Counted from the stretch's first letter, positions 1-35,491 are shown. The stretch: DNA of 64,000 bases from Cepaea nemoralis (GCA_014155875.1 JACEFZ010004133.1:54627-118626); one strand, 5' to 3'. The notes: generated from the sequence alone by a model not told the origin. Made by a program: numbers and translations.

Positions 1-514
1 TGGTGTGGCCTCTAGATACAAATTGTCAGCTCATCAGCTGTTGCACAAATGCCTTTGTCTCACACGCTGTAAATTTTCCGCACTCTCAGCCCAATGTGAA
101 TATCACTAGATGTAAGGCTGCCTAGTTGGGCAGCACCGTTCCCCATTCCTCTCCCCAAACTATCTTACCAATTTCACAAACACGTCCTTTCATATCTTCA
201 GCCTGTGCTATCTGAGAACAGCCTCTCTTCAGCCTATTTCTGCTGGTGTCACCCAAAGCCTCATGCAGAGGGTGCTCTTAGTCGCTGCGAACCTAAGGTA
301 CATCTTTGGCTGGAGCACCTTGTGCCTGTCATATAAAGATGGCAACACAAACATATGCTGCATGTTCACAATGGATGTGTCCCTTCTCCAGCCCTATATG
401 ACTCCATTGGCCTTCGTTTGTATGCATTCCAGCTTCTCCATCTGGCCATGCAATATTGTGAGCAACATCAGGCCATAATCAATCACCAAAACAATTAATT
501 GTTGGTCAAGAGTG
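1..514. other. Left edge, no gene recognised
   Basis: I see no supported exon, RNA gene or element here. The missing C-terminal exon of the palmitoyltransferase gene was looked for on the minus strand and not found, so it probably lies outside the window. Confidence 0.4.
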
Positions 515-515
515 T

Positions 516-1070
516 ATCATCATCATCCAGTGCATTGCTGGCTGGCATGGGCAATCATGCCTCTGCACAGACTGCAATCTCCACTAGCATGGATCATTTC
601 GTGTGTTGACTCCCTTTCATGCCATGACACAAGACAAAAAGAATTTTCTCATGCTGTCTTCCTCATCTGTCTTTCCACAAATTTTTCCAGTTGTCACAAC
701 ATGTTACAGTTTTTGTCTTCTCATAATATGGCCAAAATAAAATGACTGATTCTTTCTGATGTTTGTGATAAGTTGTCTTTGCGACTTAGCTTCCCTCAAA
801 ATGTCCAGATTGCTAATTTTGGCTGTCCAATTAATTTTCAGTATTCTTCTATAAAACCACATCTCCAAAGCTTCTAGTTTACTAATTGTCCAGGATTCTT
901 AGCCGTATGTCAAAATTGGTTCTATGTGACACAAGAGTGTATAAAAATCTCTACTCCATGTCCACCACGGCCATCACTTTCAATGCATTGAATGCCCTAC
1001 TGACCTTTGACTCCACCTTTCCCACATGGTCCCCAAATGATAAGGCCTAGATAGAATATATGAAGGTCCA
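516..1070 (-). mobile_element. LINE 3' end, RT C-terminal fragment with (ATG)n tail
   Basis: Read on the minus strand this encodes the C-terminal part of a non-LTR reverse transcriptase: a stretch like KLEALEMWFYRRILKINW, then FGHIMRR, then VTTGKI. It ends in a short ATG/GAT run at about 516-530, typical of a LINE 3' tail. Several stops interrupt it, so it is a dead 5'-truncated copy. A second copy of the same family lies at 53255-53605. Confidence 0.7.
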
Positions 1071-1252
1071 ACACCTCGATTGAAGTATCTGCTATGGGAC
1101 TACTTTTATTTTCAATACACTATTGTAGTTCTAATTTCTACAATGTTGCCAGAGCATTGGCTGTATGGCCTACTCTTAACGATTTCCAAATGTCGTGGGA
1201 TATTAATGTGCACCAAGTACACTGGTGATAATTACCCTAAAACTATACTCAC

Positions 1253-26011
<24,759 letters not shown>

Positions 26012-26110
26012 TTTGCTTTACAATATGCCTAAAACCTGGCTTGGATTCTGTTGATGTCATCAGCATCATGTGCTTCTCTGTGCAGAAGACCTTCAGATTT
26101 TTAGTCTACA

Positions 26111-27106
26111 AGTTTAGTTTAGTTTAATTTAGTCGATAGATCAACATCACAGCATACGGATGTAACCCATATGTGCTCCGTTCTACTCCTAACTCAAGCC
26201 TGAGTCGGAGAATCTTACCTCAGTGCACGAACTCCGTAGCACCAGCGAGGACCAGAGAAATACTTTGGGTAGAATTTTTACCTCGAAATTTTGCCCAGGC
26301 AGCGCCGTTAGGCTACTCTTTTTCGATTTCCAACTGCCAAGGGATTTTCTACGTGTGCAACAATACTCATGGGCGTCCGATCTCACTACCTAGAGGCCAG
26401 GGGAAATTGTGTTATTATAATATCATCATCATTGGCACCTTTCCGTCTTGACAGACGATAGTTTGGTACATTGTGCTTCAAAAAGGCTTAATAACTACGA
26501 CCCATGGCGGTCCGTAACAGTTGCCTCTCGCTTTGATTCCGAGACCGGTTAAGACCGGGGATGGAGTTATTGCCTCTCCGTAGCACAAAGCCTGGGCTAA
26601 AATAAAGAAACCATGTGTTGCCCATGCAGCATGATCCCTCTCTCGACCTGCCTAGTTCACTCCAGAGGAAAGTTAACACCTATACATCTGGAACAAGACA
26701 AGCTGCAGAAGCTGCCGGACCAGGAAAGCAATGCTCTAACTGTCCGCCTGTCGGAGCTTCGATTCTAGACCAGCCGCCAACCAAGGCTTAGGGCCTGGTC
26801 TGCCCTGCCATGACTATTTTGTCTTTGGGTTGCATTTCCTCGCACCAGGATAAGGCTTGTACCCTCCCAATTGCGCTCTTCCGCCCGAAGCCGTTGGCAC
26901 AATGTGGGGTGTCAGGTTTGGTAAGCGCCGCCCAACATTCGGCGCTGACAGAAAGCAGGTAGTACCGTCTACTGTCATCCGGTAGCTCAGTCATATAAGA
27001 CCTGACCAAGTATTATAATATAAGTCGACGTGAAAACATCCCGGCCCTCAACGGGGCTTGAACCCGGGACCTTCAGCACTCGAGGCGGACACCATACCTC
27101 GAGACC
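26111..27106 (-). mobile_element. SINE family C split by a 587-bp insertion
   Basis: Tail-side part 26111-26423 (GTCGATAGATCAACATCACA to the body) and head-side part 27011-27106, which carries the box B-like GGGTTCAAGCCCC. It lies about 100 bp upstream of the palmitoyltransferase start codon and in the same orientation. Confidence 0.85.
26424..27010 (-). mobile_element. Repeat family G, 587-bp insertion with 11-bp target duplication
   Basis: TATTATAATAT flanks it at 26413-26423 and 27011-27021. On the minus strand it begins CTTGGTCAGGTCTTATATGA and ends GGTGCCAATGATGATG, a short ATG-type 3' tail that points to LINE-driven insertion. No coding frame and no convincing pol III head. A partial copy is at 8440-8640. 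Confidence 0.85.
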
Positions 27107-27119
27107 AAAAATCTCTTGT

Positions 27120-27315
27120 TGTCGTCTGCGATCTTGGGGTAATGGTTGCAGTTTCACAATGCCGGCAGAGCGGGTTCCAAGTCAGCCTCGGGCGATTTAA
27201 TAGTATAGCAGATCGTCTTGTTGCGTGATTTGTATAATGGTGTGTGTGTCGTCAGAAAGCAATGGCAACCATTGATAACACATTACGTGTCCTTTGCAGG
27301 ACATTGCAATAAATT
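27120..27315 (+). repeat. SINE-like fragment, partly family A
   Basis: A box B-like GCGGGTTCCAAGTC, then GTCAGAAAGCAATGGCAACC and TCCTTTGCAGGACATTGC. The middle does not match other copies, so it may be a mosaic. Confidence 0.4.
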
Positions 27316-27319
27316 CCAG

Positions 27320-27845
27320 TATGTTTGACAGAGATTAGAACAAGAATTGCAGTTGAGAAGGTGGCCATTTGCGAGATGAAAAACATACTTACCATTAAAA
27401 AAGGTATCAACTGAAACAATAAAAAGAGTGTTGAAGTGCTGCATAGAACCTATACTTTTGTATGGATGTGAAACGTGGACAATGAGCAGACAAGCTGAAC
27501 AACATCTGATGCCTGTGGAAATATGGTTTCTGCGGAAAATTAAAATAATACCATGGACAGACAGAAAAACCATAGAACAAGTCCTTCAAGAAACAAATGA
27601 AGATCGTAAACTGATTAGAGACATTAGACGTGAACAGTCAAAAAATTTTGGGCATGGTATGAGAAGAAATGAATTGGAGAATTTGGTGACAACTGGCAAG
27701 ATCGAAGGGAAGAGACCAAGGGAAAGGCAGAGAAGTAAATACATAGATGGCTTGACCACGTGGCATGGTCGAGACAAAAACACGGAGTTGATGTACGACT
27801 CTGGTGATCGAGTGAGATGGCGAAACATGACCGCCCACGCTTATC
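27320..27845 (+). mobile_element. LINE fragment: RT C-terminal region
   Basis: The open frame 27428-27859 reads KCCIEPILLYGCETWTMSRQ, then VEIWFLRKIKIIPWTD, VTTGKIEGKRPRERQRSK and ends near HAYRHGT. The upstream EIRTRIAV block is in another frame. The related 3' end GAGATGGCGAAACATGACC recurs near 48150. It directly abuts an RNase H fragment of another LINE. Confidence 0.8.
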
Positions 27846-28195
27846 GACATGGCACATGATGGATGGTTGACAGGCTGGCAGGGCATGCACCTCTCGGTGG
27901 TAGACCCATGGACAGGGGAGAGGTGGTCGGACGTCTATGGGACCAGGTAGAGAAAGCGGTGAAACAGACTGAGCACCCGTATGTGGAGAGAATGATATGG
28001 CGGGGGATCGGCAGGAGCGATGGGCAAATCTCAAAACTGAGAGAGAAGACTGGGAGAACTTTCAATCAGATGGTAGTTGGACGATTAGTAGTATGACTCT
28101 TCGCAGGCTGTTGAACGAGAAGGCGGAGCTCGTGTGGAAATGTCCTTAGTGCAGTCTTGTCGTTTCTTAGCTCAACTCAATTCAACTCAACTTGC
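27846..28195 (+). mobile_element. LINE fragment: RNase H end, (TCAAC)n tail
   Basis: VDRLAGHAPLGG, then a basic linker and GRTFNQM. After a frame change it reads GNVLSAVLS and ends CTCAACTCAATTCAACTCAA. Same family as 57279-57876. Confidence 0.75.
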
Positions 28196-28274
28196 TGAGA
28201 ATACTTGTGGTCGAGAGATCCACACGGAACGCTGAAGGCGCGGTAGTGGGTTAATTCCACACAACGGTTAGTTT

Positions 28275-28391
28275 GACTCACATATTTACTGCTCATTCAG
28301 AAAGCAACAGTGAACTACTGGACGTAAAATTGCCCAGAAAATCAACCAGGGGTTGATTGTAAGTTAATGTAACGTCCTGCAAAGGAGATGC
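28275..28391 (+). repeat. SINE family A, 3' half
   Basis: GCTCATTCAGAAAGCAACAG to GTCCTGCAAAGGAGATGC. Diverged, and followed by T-rich sequence. Confidence 0.65.
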
Positions 28392-28438
28392 ATTTGTTGT
28401 TGTTTTTTTTTTTGTTTTTTTTTCGATACTGAGAATGA

Positions 28439-29983
28439 GGGCCTCCTGTGAGTCATTCACCATGGAAGAGATTAAAGCAGCCACTAAAAAATTGAAGAAC
28501 AACAAAGCTGTTGGTGAAGACGACATCTCAGGAGAAATGCTCAAAGCAGCAGATGAGAATACCTTACAACGTTTGTACAGCTGATCAATGAAATCTGGCA
28601 AAATGAACCCCCACCACAACAGTGGAAGGATGGTGTAATTTTTAAACTGCCAAAAAAAAATAAAGGTGGCATGTCTGATTGCAATAATAGGCGTGGTATC
28701 ACCCTACTGTCAGTACCAGGAAAACTTTTTTGTAGCATGTTACTTAAGAGATTGAAAATGTCTATAGATGAAAGGCTCAGAGAAGAATAAGCCGGCTTCA
28801 GACCAACCCGGTCATGTATAGACCACATTTTCACCCTCAGAATAATCATTGAAGACTCCGTAGAATACCAGTCGAAATTAATCATCAACTTCGTCGACCT
28901 TCAAAAAGCCTTCAACAGTATCCACCGTCCTTCACTTTGGAATCTACTCAACATCTATGGTTTCCCTACCAAATATACCAACATCATCAAATCTTTCTAC
29001 AAAGAGACACGTTGCTGCGTGAGAACAGAATCAGGCAACTCGACTGGTTCTCAGTGGAGACGGGAGTGAAACAGGGTTGTGTCTTGTCACCTATGCTCTT
29101 TGGAATAGCTATCGATTGGGTCATGCGCAAATGCACAAACAACACAAATAGGGGTATCCATTGGGTTGACAAAATTCTAGAAGACCTGGACTTTGCCGAA
29201 AACATAGTGCTTTTCAGTTCAACACACCCAGACGCCCAAGAAAAAATAAACCATCTCCAAAATGTTTCAGGACAAATTGGTCTCCAAATTAACACCACAA
29301 AAACAAAACCTATTGATCTCACCAACAGTTCAGACAACATCAAATTAAACAACCATGTTCTTGAAAAAGTCAACAGCTTCACATATCTAGGAAGCAAAAT
29401 GTCATCTACAGGGGATTCAACACCAGAAATATTATCTAGAATCGCACTTGCATTTGGTGCCTTCAATAAACTGTCAAACATCTGGAACTCAAAGACACTC
29501 AGCCAACATACGAAACTTAAAATCTTCAATTCTTGTGTGATTCCAGTGCTAACGTATTGATGTGACAGTTGGAAATCTACGGTAGCTTTAGATAAGAAAT
29601 TAGACAATTTTGAGAACAAATGTCTTAGAAGAATTCTAAACCTCCACTGTGCTGATTTTAAAAAAAAGTGCGCAAATAAGACCAGAGACTAAGTAAGATA
29701 TTGTCTCCAATTTTATAAGAAAACTCCGTTGGAACTACATCGGCCATGTACTCAGAATGGACAAGACAAGGCTCCCCTGCCAAGCCCTCATATGGTCACC
29801 GGTAGGGAAAAGAAAATGGGGAAGACCAAGAGAGACCTTGCGTAGAACCATCATCAGAGAAGGCTCATTCAACGGCCAAGTGAACATCTAAAACCTACAA
29901 CAGATAGCAGCGAACCGCCAGAAATGGAGAGCCATGACTTCTGCCCTATGCGCCACCTTAGGCCCAAGAGGAAAGACTAACTA
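28439..29983 (+). mobile_element. 5'-truncated LINE with 11-bp target duplication
   Basis: ACTGAGAATGA flanks it at 28428-28438 and 29984-29994. Visible RT blocks: KAVGEDDISGEML, RRGITLLSVPGK, AGFRPTRSCIDHIF, NFVDLQKAFNSIHRPSLWN, GVKQGCVLSPMLF, SFTYLGSKMSSTG. The catalytic FADD box reads FAEN (about 29192-29203). Stops at 28788-28790 and 29558-29560 and several frame changes make it dead. The 3' end is GAGGAAAGACTAACTA. RTE or CR1-type by RT style; clade not certain. Confidence 0.85.
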
Positions 29984-29994
29984 ACTGAGAATGA

Positions 29995-30406
29995 CCGTGC
30001 ACTCCGCTCACCTGAATCACTGAGCATTCTTTCCCCCCCCATCAGTTAGCGCTTTTACCTCACAGTCTACAAATCTATCAAGTGTGATATAGGCTAAAAC
30101 AGTGGTGCCAATGTCGGCAGGCAACAGTGGAGTAGCTTGCGAGTGGAGGGGGTTTAAGGCTCGCTCCGTTTGTGTCCTATTTTTAAAAGAGGCGACTAGT
30201 TCACGTGTGCTATAAAAGTCATTCTGGGCGCTGTTTTATGTGTCGGGGAGCTGTTTTATAAGCCGCCCCCCCCCCCCAACGATAGAACCTTGCTACACCA
30301 CTAGCATCGACTCCTTTTCAAGAGTAATGCCTGTAGTCTATATGCATGGTGGGTGGCATCTTCAGCCCGGCCCATCTATGATTTACATCTCTTCAATCTA
30401 TGTCCT
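29995..30406. other. Nothing recognised
   Basis: Contains a C run near 30264 and otherwise unique sequence. Confidence 0.35.
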
Positions 30407-30410
30407 TTAA

Positions 30411-30815
30411 CTGATTCACTGCCACGGGATAATAGATCACCAAATGTAACCTCCCATTTGAACAGAAGGACGATATATCGCCACACCAGGTCATCGTGTT
30501 AGTTGTTTTACTTCGTGTATTTTCCGCATTTTCAATGTTCAGTGAACATAAATTTACATTATCGCAATATCAAACCAATGTTTTCTCGTGTTGAATTTGA
30601 ATAACGAAGACACAAACCATATATAGTACGATTTATTGCCTGGCACATTTCGCTGCATCTCGTCAGGTACTTAATGCAGATGCCACACAACGTAGAGTAA
30701 AATAATTAGATTCATCGTTCAAGCTGAAATGTACACATGTTCACACAGTAATATCAGTTGTTTACCACGGCACCGTGTTTGGTCCAAACCTACTTTTTGA
30801 CTGGCACTGAATCAG
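30411..30815. mobile_element. Non-autonomous DNA transposon, 405 bp, CTGATTCAGTGCCA-type ends
   Basis: Left end CTGATTCACTGCCA and right end TGGCACTGAATCAG are inverted with one mismatch. TTAA precedes the left end and TTAT follows the right, close to a piggyBac-type TTAA site. GAAGGACGATATATCGCC inside is shared with 44800-45023. No coding frame. Confidence 0.7.
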
Positions 30816-30974
30816 TTATATATTGTCAGGACATCGTGGATTGGTTGTTGATCGTCAATCGTCAATTTGAGGAACGCTCACGCTCTAAACTGTTTGACTC
30901 TGTAGAAGCAAAGTCGTGAAAGTATCTCATGGCTAAACAGGATGTATCTCTAACTCATCAAAAAATAATCGACA

Positions 30975-31266
30975 TGCTTGTTTGCTTGCTTGTGTTCGTT
31001 GGCTTCAGCTCCAACGCGAAGTCCTGTATGTCGGATGAAGGCATCCTGTTGTCCAACATCCGTGTGGTGTCATACAGGACCTGTGGTTTGTGTGAGTATC
31101 CGTTGTCCCATGTCTGGCCCACTGGTGTGCAGACTAGTGGTTCCTCGCCGTACAGGCATCGGCGATCCTACTGACTTTAGCCAGGATCCCGAAGGGACCT
31201 GTTGCCCAGGACGCTCGACGAGGAAGCGTCAATAGGTCTTGGCCAGTATATAACCCGGCCCTGGTG
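30975..31266 (-). repeat. Repeat family E copy 1
   Basis: Contains CCTGTATGTCGGATGAAG, GTTGTCCCATGTCTGG and AAGGGACCTGTTGCCCAGGA. On the minus strand the end is GCAAGCAAGCA, a 3' tail-like run. It faces copy 2 at 32062-32390 in opposite orientation. Confidence 0.75.
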
Positions 31267-31617
31267 TAATCACTTAGCCTCGCTGCAGGAACAAGCGTCC
31301 TAATACGGCTCGCTAGACACCAAGGAAGTTGCCCATTAGACATCATGGCTAGACGCAGGGGGCCTTCATTGGCAAATGACTAAGGCTGCTGGAGATCCAT
31401 TACACATACATGCTTCTTACAGTCCATGCCGTGTAGCGTTGGTTATCATGTCTGTCCACATACTTCCGTCTCGTGTACTGCCAGTCGTATCAGATATCCA
31501 TGCTCCTCCGTAACATGATGTCAGTCTGTTCTGTATCTTCTTTCTCGATCCCCCTCGTCAAGATTCCATATGTCACGACGTACATCAACTTTACTTTTCT
31601 CATGTTAAAAGTTCATT

Positions 31618-31850
31618 GCATACCCTTTACGCGACGTAGCAGTCAACCCCAGTATTTTGGCTGTTCGTGATTCCTGGGCAAGTTTACGTTCAGTAATTTG
31701 CCATTGCTTCCTGAACGACCGGCATCCATATTATTCCATTAAAAAAAAAACCAACGAGAGGCGATCTGCTGCCAAATCTCCCGCAGCTGTGTTTAGAACG
31801 CGATATGCGGGATTACGAACTGCGTTAGTAACCCCCTTTGCTACGGAACC
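31618..31850 (-). mobile_element. SINE family A copy, subtype with GCTGTTCGTGATTCCTGG
   Basis: GCATACCCTTTACGCGACGT start (minus 3' end), TTTGCCATTGCTTCCTGAAC, TCTGCTGCCAAATCTCCCGC. It shares its subtype with copies at 34379 and 47873. Confidence 0.8.
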
Positions 31851-32061
31851 GTCCTTTCTCATGACGTTCCCATAACGTGTATGTGTGTATGCATGTACGT
31901 ATGTATATCGATATGTGTGCACGTACGTATGTATATGCATGCATGTAGGTAGGTAGACAGCCTGTAAATTGATCGGAGGGCAGGCAGATACAAAGGTATA
32001 TAGTTAGCTTGACTAGTCAGATCGCAATCTGATCAACGGTCAGACAAACAGGTAACCTCAA

Positions 32062-32390
32062 CGGGACGCGGAGGTGTTTCCAAGGCACTAGGGCCAGGTT
32101 TTATACTGGCCAAGGCCTACTAACACGTCCTAGTCATGCGTCCCGGGCAACAGGTCCTGGCTAACGTGGTAGAATCGCTGATTCCTCCGAAGTCGGCGAG
32201 TATCTGCCTGCACGGCGAGGGACCACCAGTCTGTACACCAATAAGCCAGACATGGGACAACGGATACTCACGCAAACCTCAGGTCCTGTATGACATCACT
32301 ACTGATGTTGGACAACAGGATGTCTTCATCCGACAATACAGGACTTCGCGCTGGAATTCACAGCCAGCGAACGCAAGCAGGCAAGCAAGA
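32062..32390 (+). repeat. Repeat family E copy 2, inverted relative to copy 1
   Basis: Runs from GGGACGCGGAGGTGTTTCCA to AACGCAAGCAGGCAAGCAAG. Includes a GAATCGCTGATTCCTCCGAA block missing from copy 1 but present in copy 3 at 59304. Confidence 0.75.
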
Positions 32391-32399
32391 TAACCTCAA

Positions 32400-33600
32400 C
32401 TTGACGAAAATAAAAAGACACCAACAACTTGAAGAATAAATATACAACAAAACTTGGAGAAAAAAAATAATAAAGGGACAAACAACTTGAACAATAAAAA
32501 GACACCAACAACGATTGCCTGCAATTCCCACTGCCACTATTTACTATTTAATTGAAGCTCATCTTGGCGGCGCAAAGGTATACATTACAACAGGCGCTGA
32601 GTGGCCATTGCAGTAACTGATAGTACAGAAGAAGCGAAATCTCTGTGAAATATGGAGAAAGCCATGGCTGTTGCAATAATTGTTGTCTTAAATAAATGTC
32701 TCATGACAAACTGCCAAAGTCGAGGCAAATGGGTGGACAATATTGGCGAAGCATGTCCCACTTCCTGGTTCAGGTAATCGTGGCTGTATGCAGGATTACG
32801 AAGCGAGGTCAAACGCAGCCGTTTTCTTCTGATGTTTTCTGCAGGCATCTTGTTGCTATGGGAAACGGTCTTGAATACAACAGGTAACAGGTCTAGGCTT
32901 TCATAATTATTTACTTAAAGACTGTCAATTTATCAAGTCAGCGAACATATATCATGTTTAAGATCCTGTATATTAGAAAAATATTGTTCTCTGTAACCAA
33001 TTTAGTATCCAGCTGAGGTGCTAATTTAACATCATTTATCAAGTTCCTATATAACTGTATGTAATCCCGTTTATTAACAGACACAGTAGTATCCTTAATT
33101 ATATAGTCCAAAAACAATACTTGCTTCAGTGTCCTGTCTGCATATTCTTGAACTCCCTTACTTTACATGTGAGGTGAGCATCTACCACTGAAAAACTTGT
33201 ACAGTCGTCACAAAGATATAACTAGAAAAAAAAAATGTTTACTGTTGTCTCTGAGATAGCAATTATTAAGCTGCAATTATTTTATCGGAAGAAATAAAAA
33301 CTGTCAGTCTTCGTCGTTGTCTAGATTGTATAAATCAAACACGAATATCAGCGATACTACCAAACACAAGAAAATTATATATAACATGAAAAAGGATATC
33401 GTACACGGAAAATAGCTCATGGGGATGAAACAATGGAAATTGTACAGTTATCCTTGGCCGTAGGAAGAGTGCACCTTGGTACAATATTTATGTCCCTTGC
33501 ACAGAGCCACGTTAGTCCAGACAATTGTTCTGCGGCAAATTTCTGTCTGTGTTTCTACTATTGCATTTCTTGGTTTACTATAAATGAAAGGACAATAATA
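32400..33600. other. AT-rich stretch, nothing recognised
   Basis: A minus-strand frame at 32585-32848 and short frames near 33430-33650 were inspected and show no family motif or splice context. Confidence 0.35.
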
Positions 33601-33609
33601 AGATGTATT

Positions 33610-33700
33610 AGTTGCAAGTTCTTCTTTACATGACGTCGCAATCAACCCCAGCATGTTTTGCTTGTTTTTCTAAGCAATTTTACATTCATCAGTTTACATG
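33610..33700 (-). repeat. SINE family A, 3' fragment
   Basis: GTTGCAAGTTCTTCTTTACATG and GCAATCAACCCCAGCATG resemble the subtype at 47873; the rest is missing. Confidence 0.5.
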
Positions 33701-33795
33701 CATTCAACAATTACTTAATTTGATGCCAAGCGATGAGATAAATGCCTGGAAGGGCTGCCACTTGGCATAATCGGAACGGAAGCCTTATCCTAGAC

Positions 33796-34247
33796 CAGTG
33801 GTTCTCAATCTTTTTTGGCCCGTGCCCTCCTTCACCATATTTTCAGAACGCCATTCCCCCATTCCTATCAAAAATATGGCCCGTGTCCCCCCCCCCCCCC
33901 TCACCGTATTTTCAGAACGTCACCCCCCCCCCCTCTTTCATATTTCCTATCTAAAAAAAACCACCCCTACACAGTATACATAACAATGGAAGGTAAATTT
34001 AATAGCATATACTAAAACAAGTCTAGTCATCTAAATAAAATATGATTTGTGGGTCTACTTACTTTATAAAATGAATTTTAGAAGGATGAGACGTATATAA
34101 CTGTAAAGTATGAAGGGAAAAACAATATCAAGTAATCGGTTCTTGTATTAACGCGATCTTTAAATGGTCTTCATTCCCCCCCCCCCCTGGAAACCCTAAA
34201 ATTCCCCCCGGGGGGGGGGGGAATTCTCCATCGGTTGAGAACCACTG
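33796..34247. mobile_element. hAT-type MITE, 452 bp, 8-bp target duplication
   Basis: Ends CAGTGGTTCTCAA and TTGAGAACCACTG, flanked by TCCTAGAC at 33788-33795 and 34248-34255. These termini are the classic hAT (Charlie-like) type. The interior has C runs at the left, and a C run then a G run near the right end. No transposase frame. The second copy is at 63151-63525. Confidence 0.93.
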
Positions 34248-34378
34248 TCCTAGACGCTGGTAGTTGTAGGAGACGGCGAACCATGATTTCCCGCGCTTAC
34301 ACACATCGTTCATGATGGTCATGATGAAATGCGTTGCGGATTTCCAGGATCTTTTGAACTGTAAAGTATATGTTAGTT

Positions 34379-34618
34379 GCATATCCTTTACATAACGTAG
34401 CAGTGAACCCCATATGTTTTTTTTTGTTGTTGTTGGCTGTTCGTGATTCCTGGGCAAGTTTACGTTCATTAGTTTGCCATTGCTTTCTGAACAACCGGCG
34501 CCCATACCATTTCATAAAAAAAAACATAAAGCGGTCTGCTGCCAAATCGCCCACAGTTGTGTTTCGAAGGCTGTTTGCGGGATTACGAAATTGCGCCCTT
34601 AACACCTTCGCCGCGGAG
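34379..34618 (-). mobile_element. SINE family A copy
   Basis: GCATATCCTTTACATAACGT to ACCTTCGCCGCGGA, same subtype as 31618-31850, with an internal T-run expansion (about 34416-34430). Confidence 0.85.
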
Positions 34619-34639
34619 CGGGAGCATATGGAGTGGGTG

Positions 34640-34702
34640 GTTTTAGCGTACGTTGTCCGCCTCAAGCTCAGAGGTTCCTGGTTCGAATCCCAGAATTTCT
34701 CT
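34640..34702 (+). repeat. tRNA-like fragment before a C run
   Basis: GTCCGCCTCAAGCTCAGAGG then GGTTCCTGGTTCGAATCCCA gives anticodon-arm and box B-like T-arm shapes. The acceptor stem does not close and a 15-base C run follows. Probably a SINE head. Confidence 0.45.
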
Positions 34703-34756
34703 CCCCCCCCCCCCCCCATTCATACTCTTTAAATAAGTAAACACCAATGAGCTTTC

Positions 34757-35455
34757 CATAGTTTCCTCTGTGTACTTGCTATGCTCGGCAAGAGCCCTAG
34801 CTCTGCTCATTACCTTTCTTTCCAGAATCTTCTTGCGATCCTTGTCCAGTTTCAGCTTAACAATGACATCCTTAGATGGATGGATACCAACATTGACAGT
34901 TGCAGCGTCTGTCTTCTCACGCTGAATTCGTTCAATGTATGCCACAAATGTCTTCCTGTAGACTTGGGTCACCTTCCCTGTCTGTTGTCCCTGGTCGTGT
35001 CATCGAACAATAGTAACTTCATAATTTTTTTCTGACGGGCATGCCTTTGACGTTATATTTCTGTCTCAGCTCTTTTAAGGGTGGGGTGGAGGAAGGCTCA
35101 TAATATTCCTTCTGATGTGAAAGGGCCGGTCTCCCTGGTGTAGTGGTTAAGGGTGTTGTTCATAATCCCGTATGTTCACTATGGAATACAGTTGCGCGAG
35201 ATTCGGCTGTGGATCGCGTCGCACTGGTTACTTACGGAGGTATGTGAGCCGGTCGTTCAGAAAGCAATGGCAAACTACTGAACGTAAACACTTGCAAAGA
35301 CATCAACAGCAGCTGAAAAATGCTGGTGTTGACTGCAATGTCCTGTAAAGGATATGCGGGGGGGGGGGGGGGGGGGGGATGTGATAGGGGACATTGAAAT
35401 GCCTTGCTCTGTTTTTGTTTCTTCTTGATCCTGAAGCGGCCTTATTGAACTTCGT
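34757..35455 (-). pseudogene. RPL26: Processed RPL26 pseudogene split by a SINE
   Basis: RPL26 (uL24) is a large-subunit ribosomal protein. The minus strand reads FNKAASGSRRNKNRARHFNV and PYHI (35452-35384), then after the SINE HIRR, KGMPVRKNYEV-like and GKVTQVYRK pieces in shifting frames, and an open C-terminal part with [35 protein letters not shown] and YTEETMES. No introns are visible although RPL26 genes have them, the start codon is ACG, and stops and frameshifts occur at about 34990-35090: a processed, dead copy. No poly(A) remains. Confidence 0.9.
35121..35377 (+). mobile_element. SINE family A, reference insertion inside the RPL26 pseudogene
   Basis: Because the host sequence is known, the boundaries are secure. 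GATGTGA is duplicated at 35114-35120 and 35378-35384, giving a 257-bp insert. Head CTGGTGTAGTGGTTAAG (box A), then GATTCGGCTGTGGATCGCG (weak box B), GTTCAGAAAGCAATGGCAAA, TGCTGGTGTTGACTGCAATG, CCTGTAAAGGATATGC and a terminal G run of about 20. tRNA-derived and pol III-type. About 16 copies or pieces occur in the window on both strands. Confidence 0.95.
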
Positions 35456-35491
35456 TCTCCACCGTCTGCTGTTCCCCTCAGTTGTAGACAA

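Noticed and set aside
32585..32848. Minus-strand 87-codon frame with an Ala/Thr-rich hydrophobic stretch, considered as a small mitochondrial protein
   Set aside because: No residue pattern of a known family could be confirmed and no splice sites frame it.
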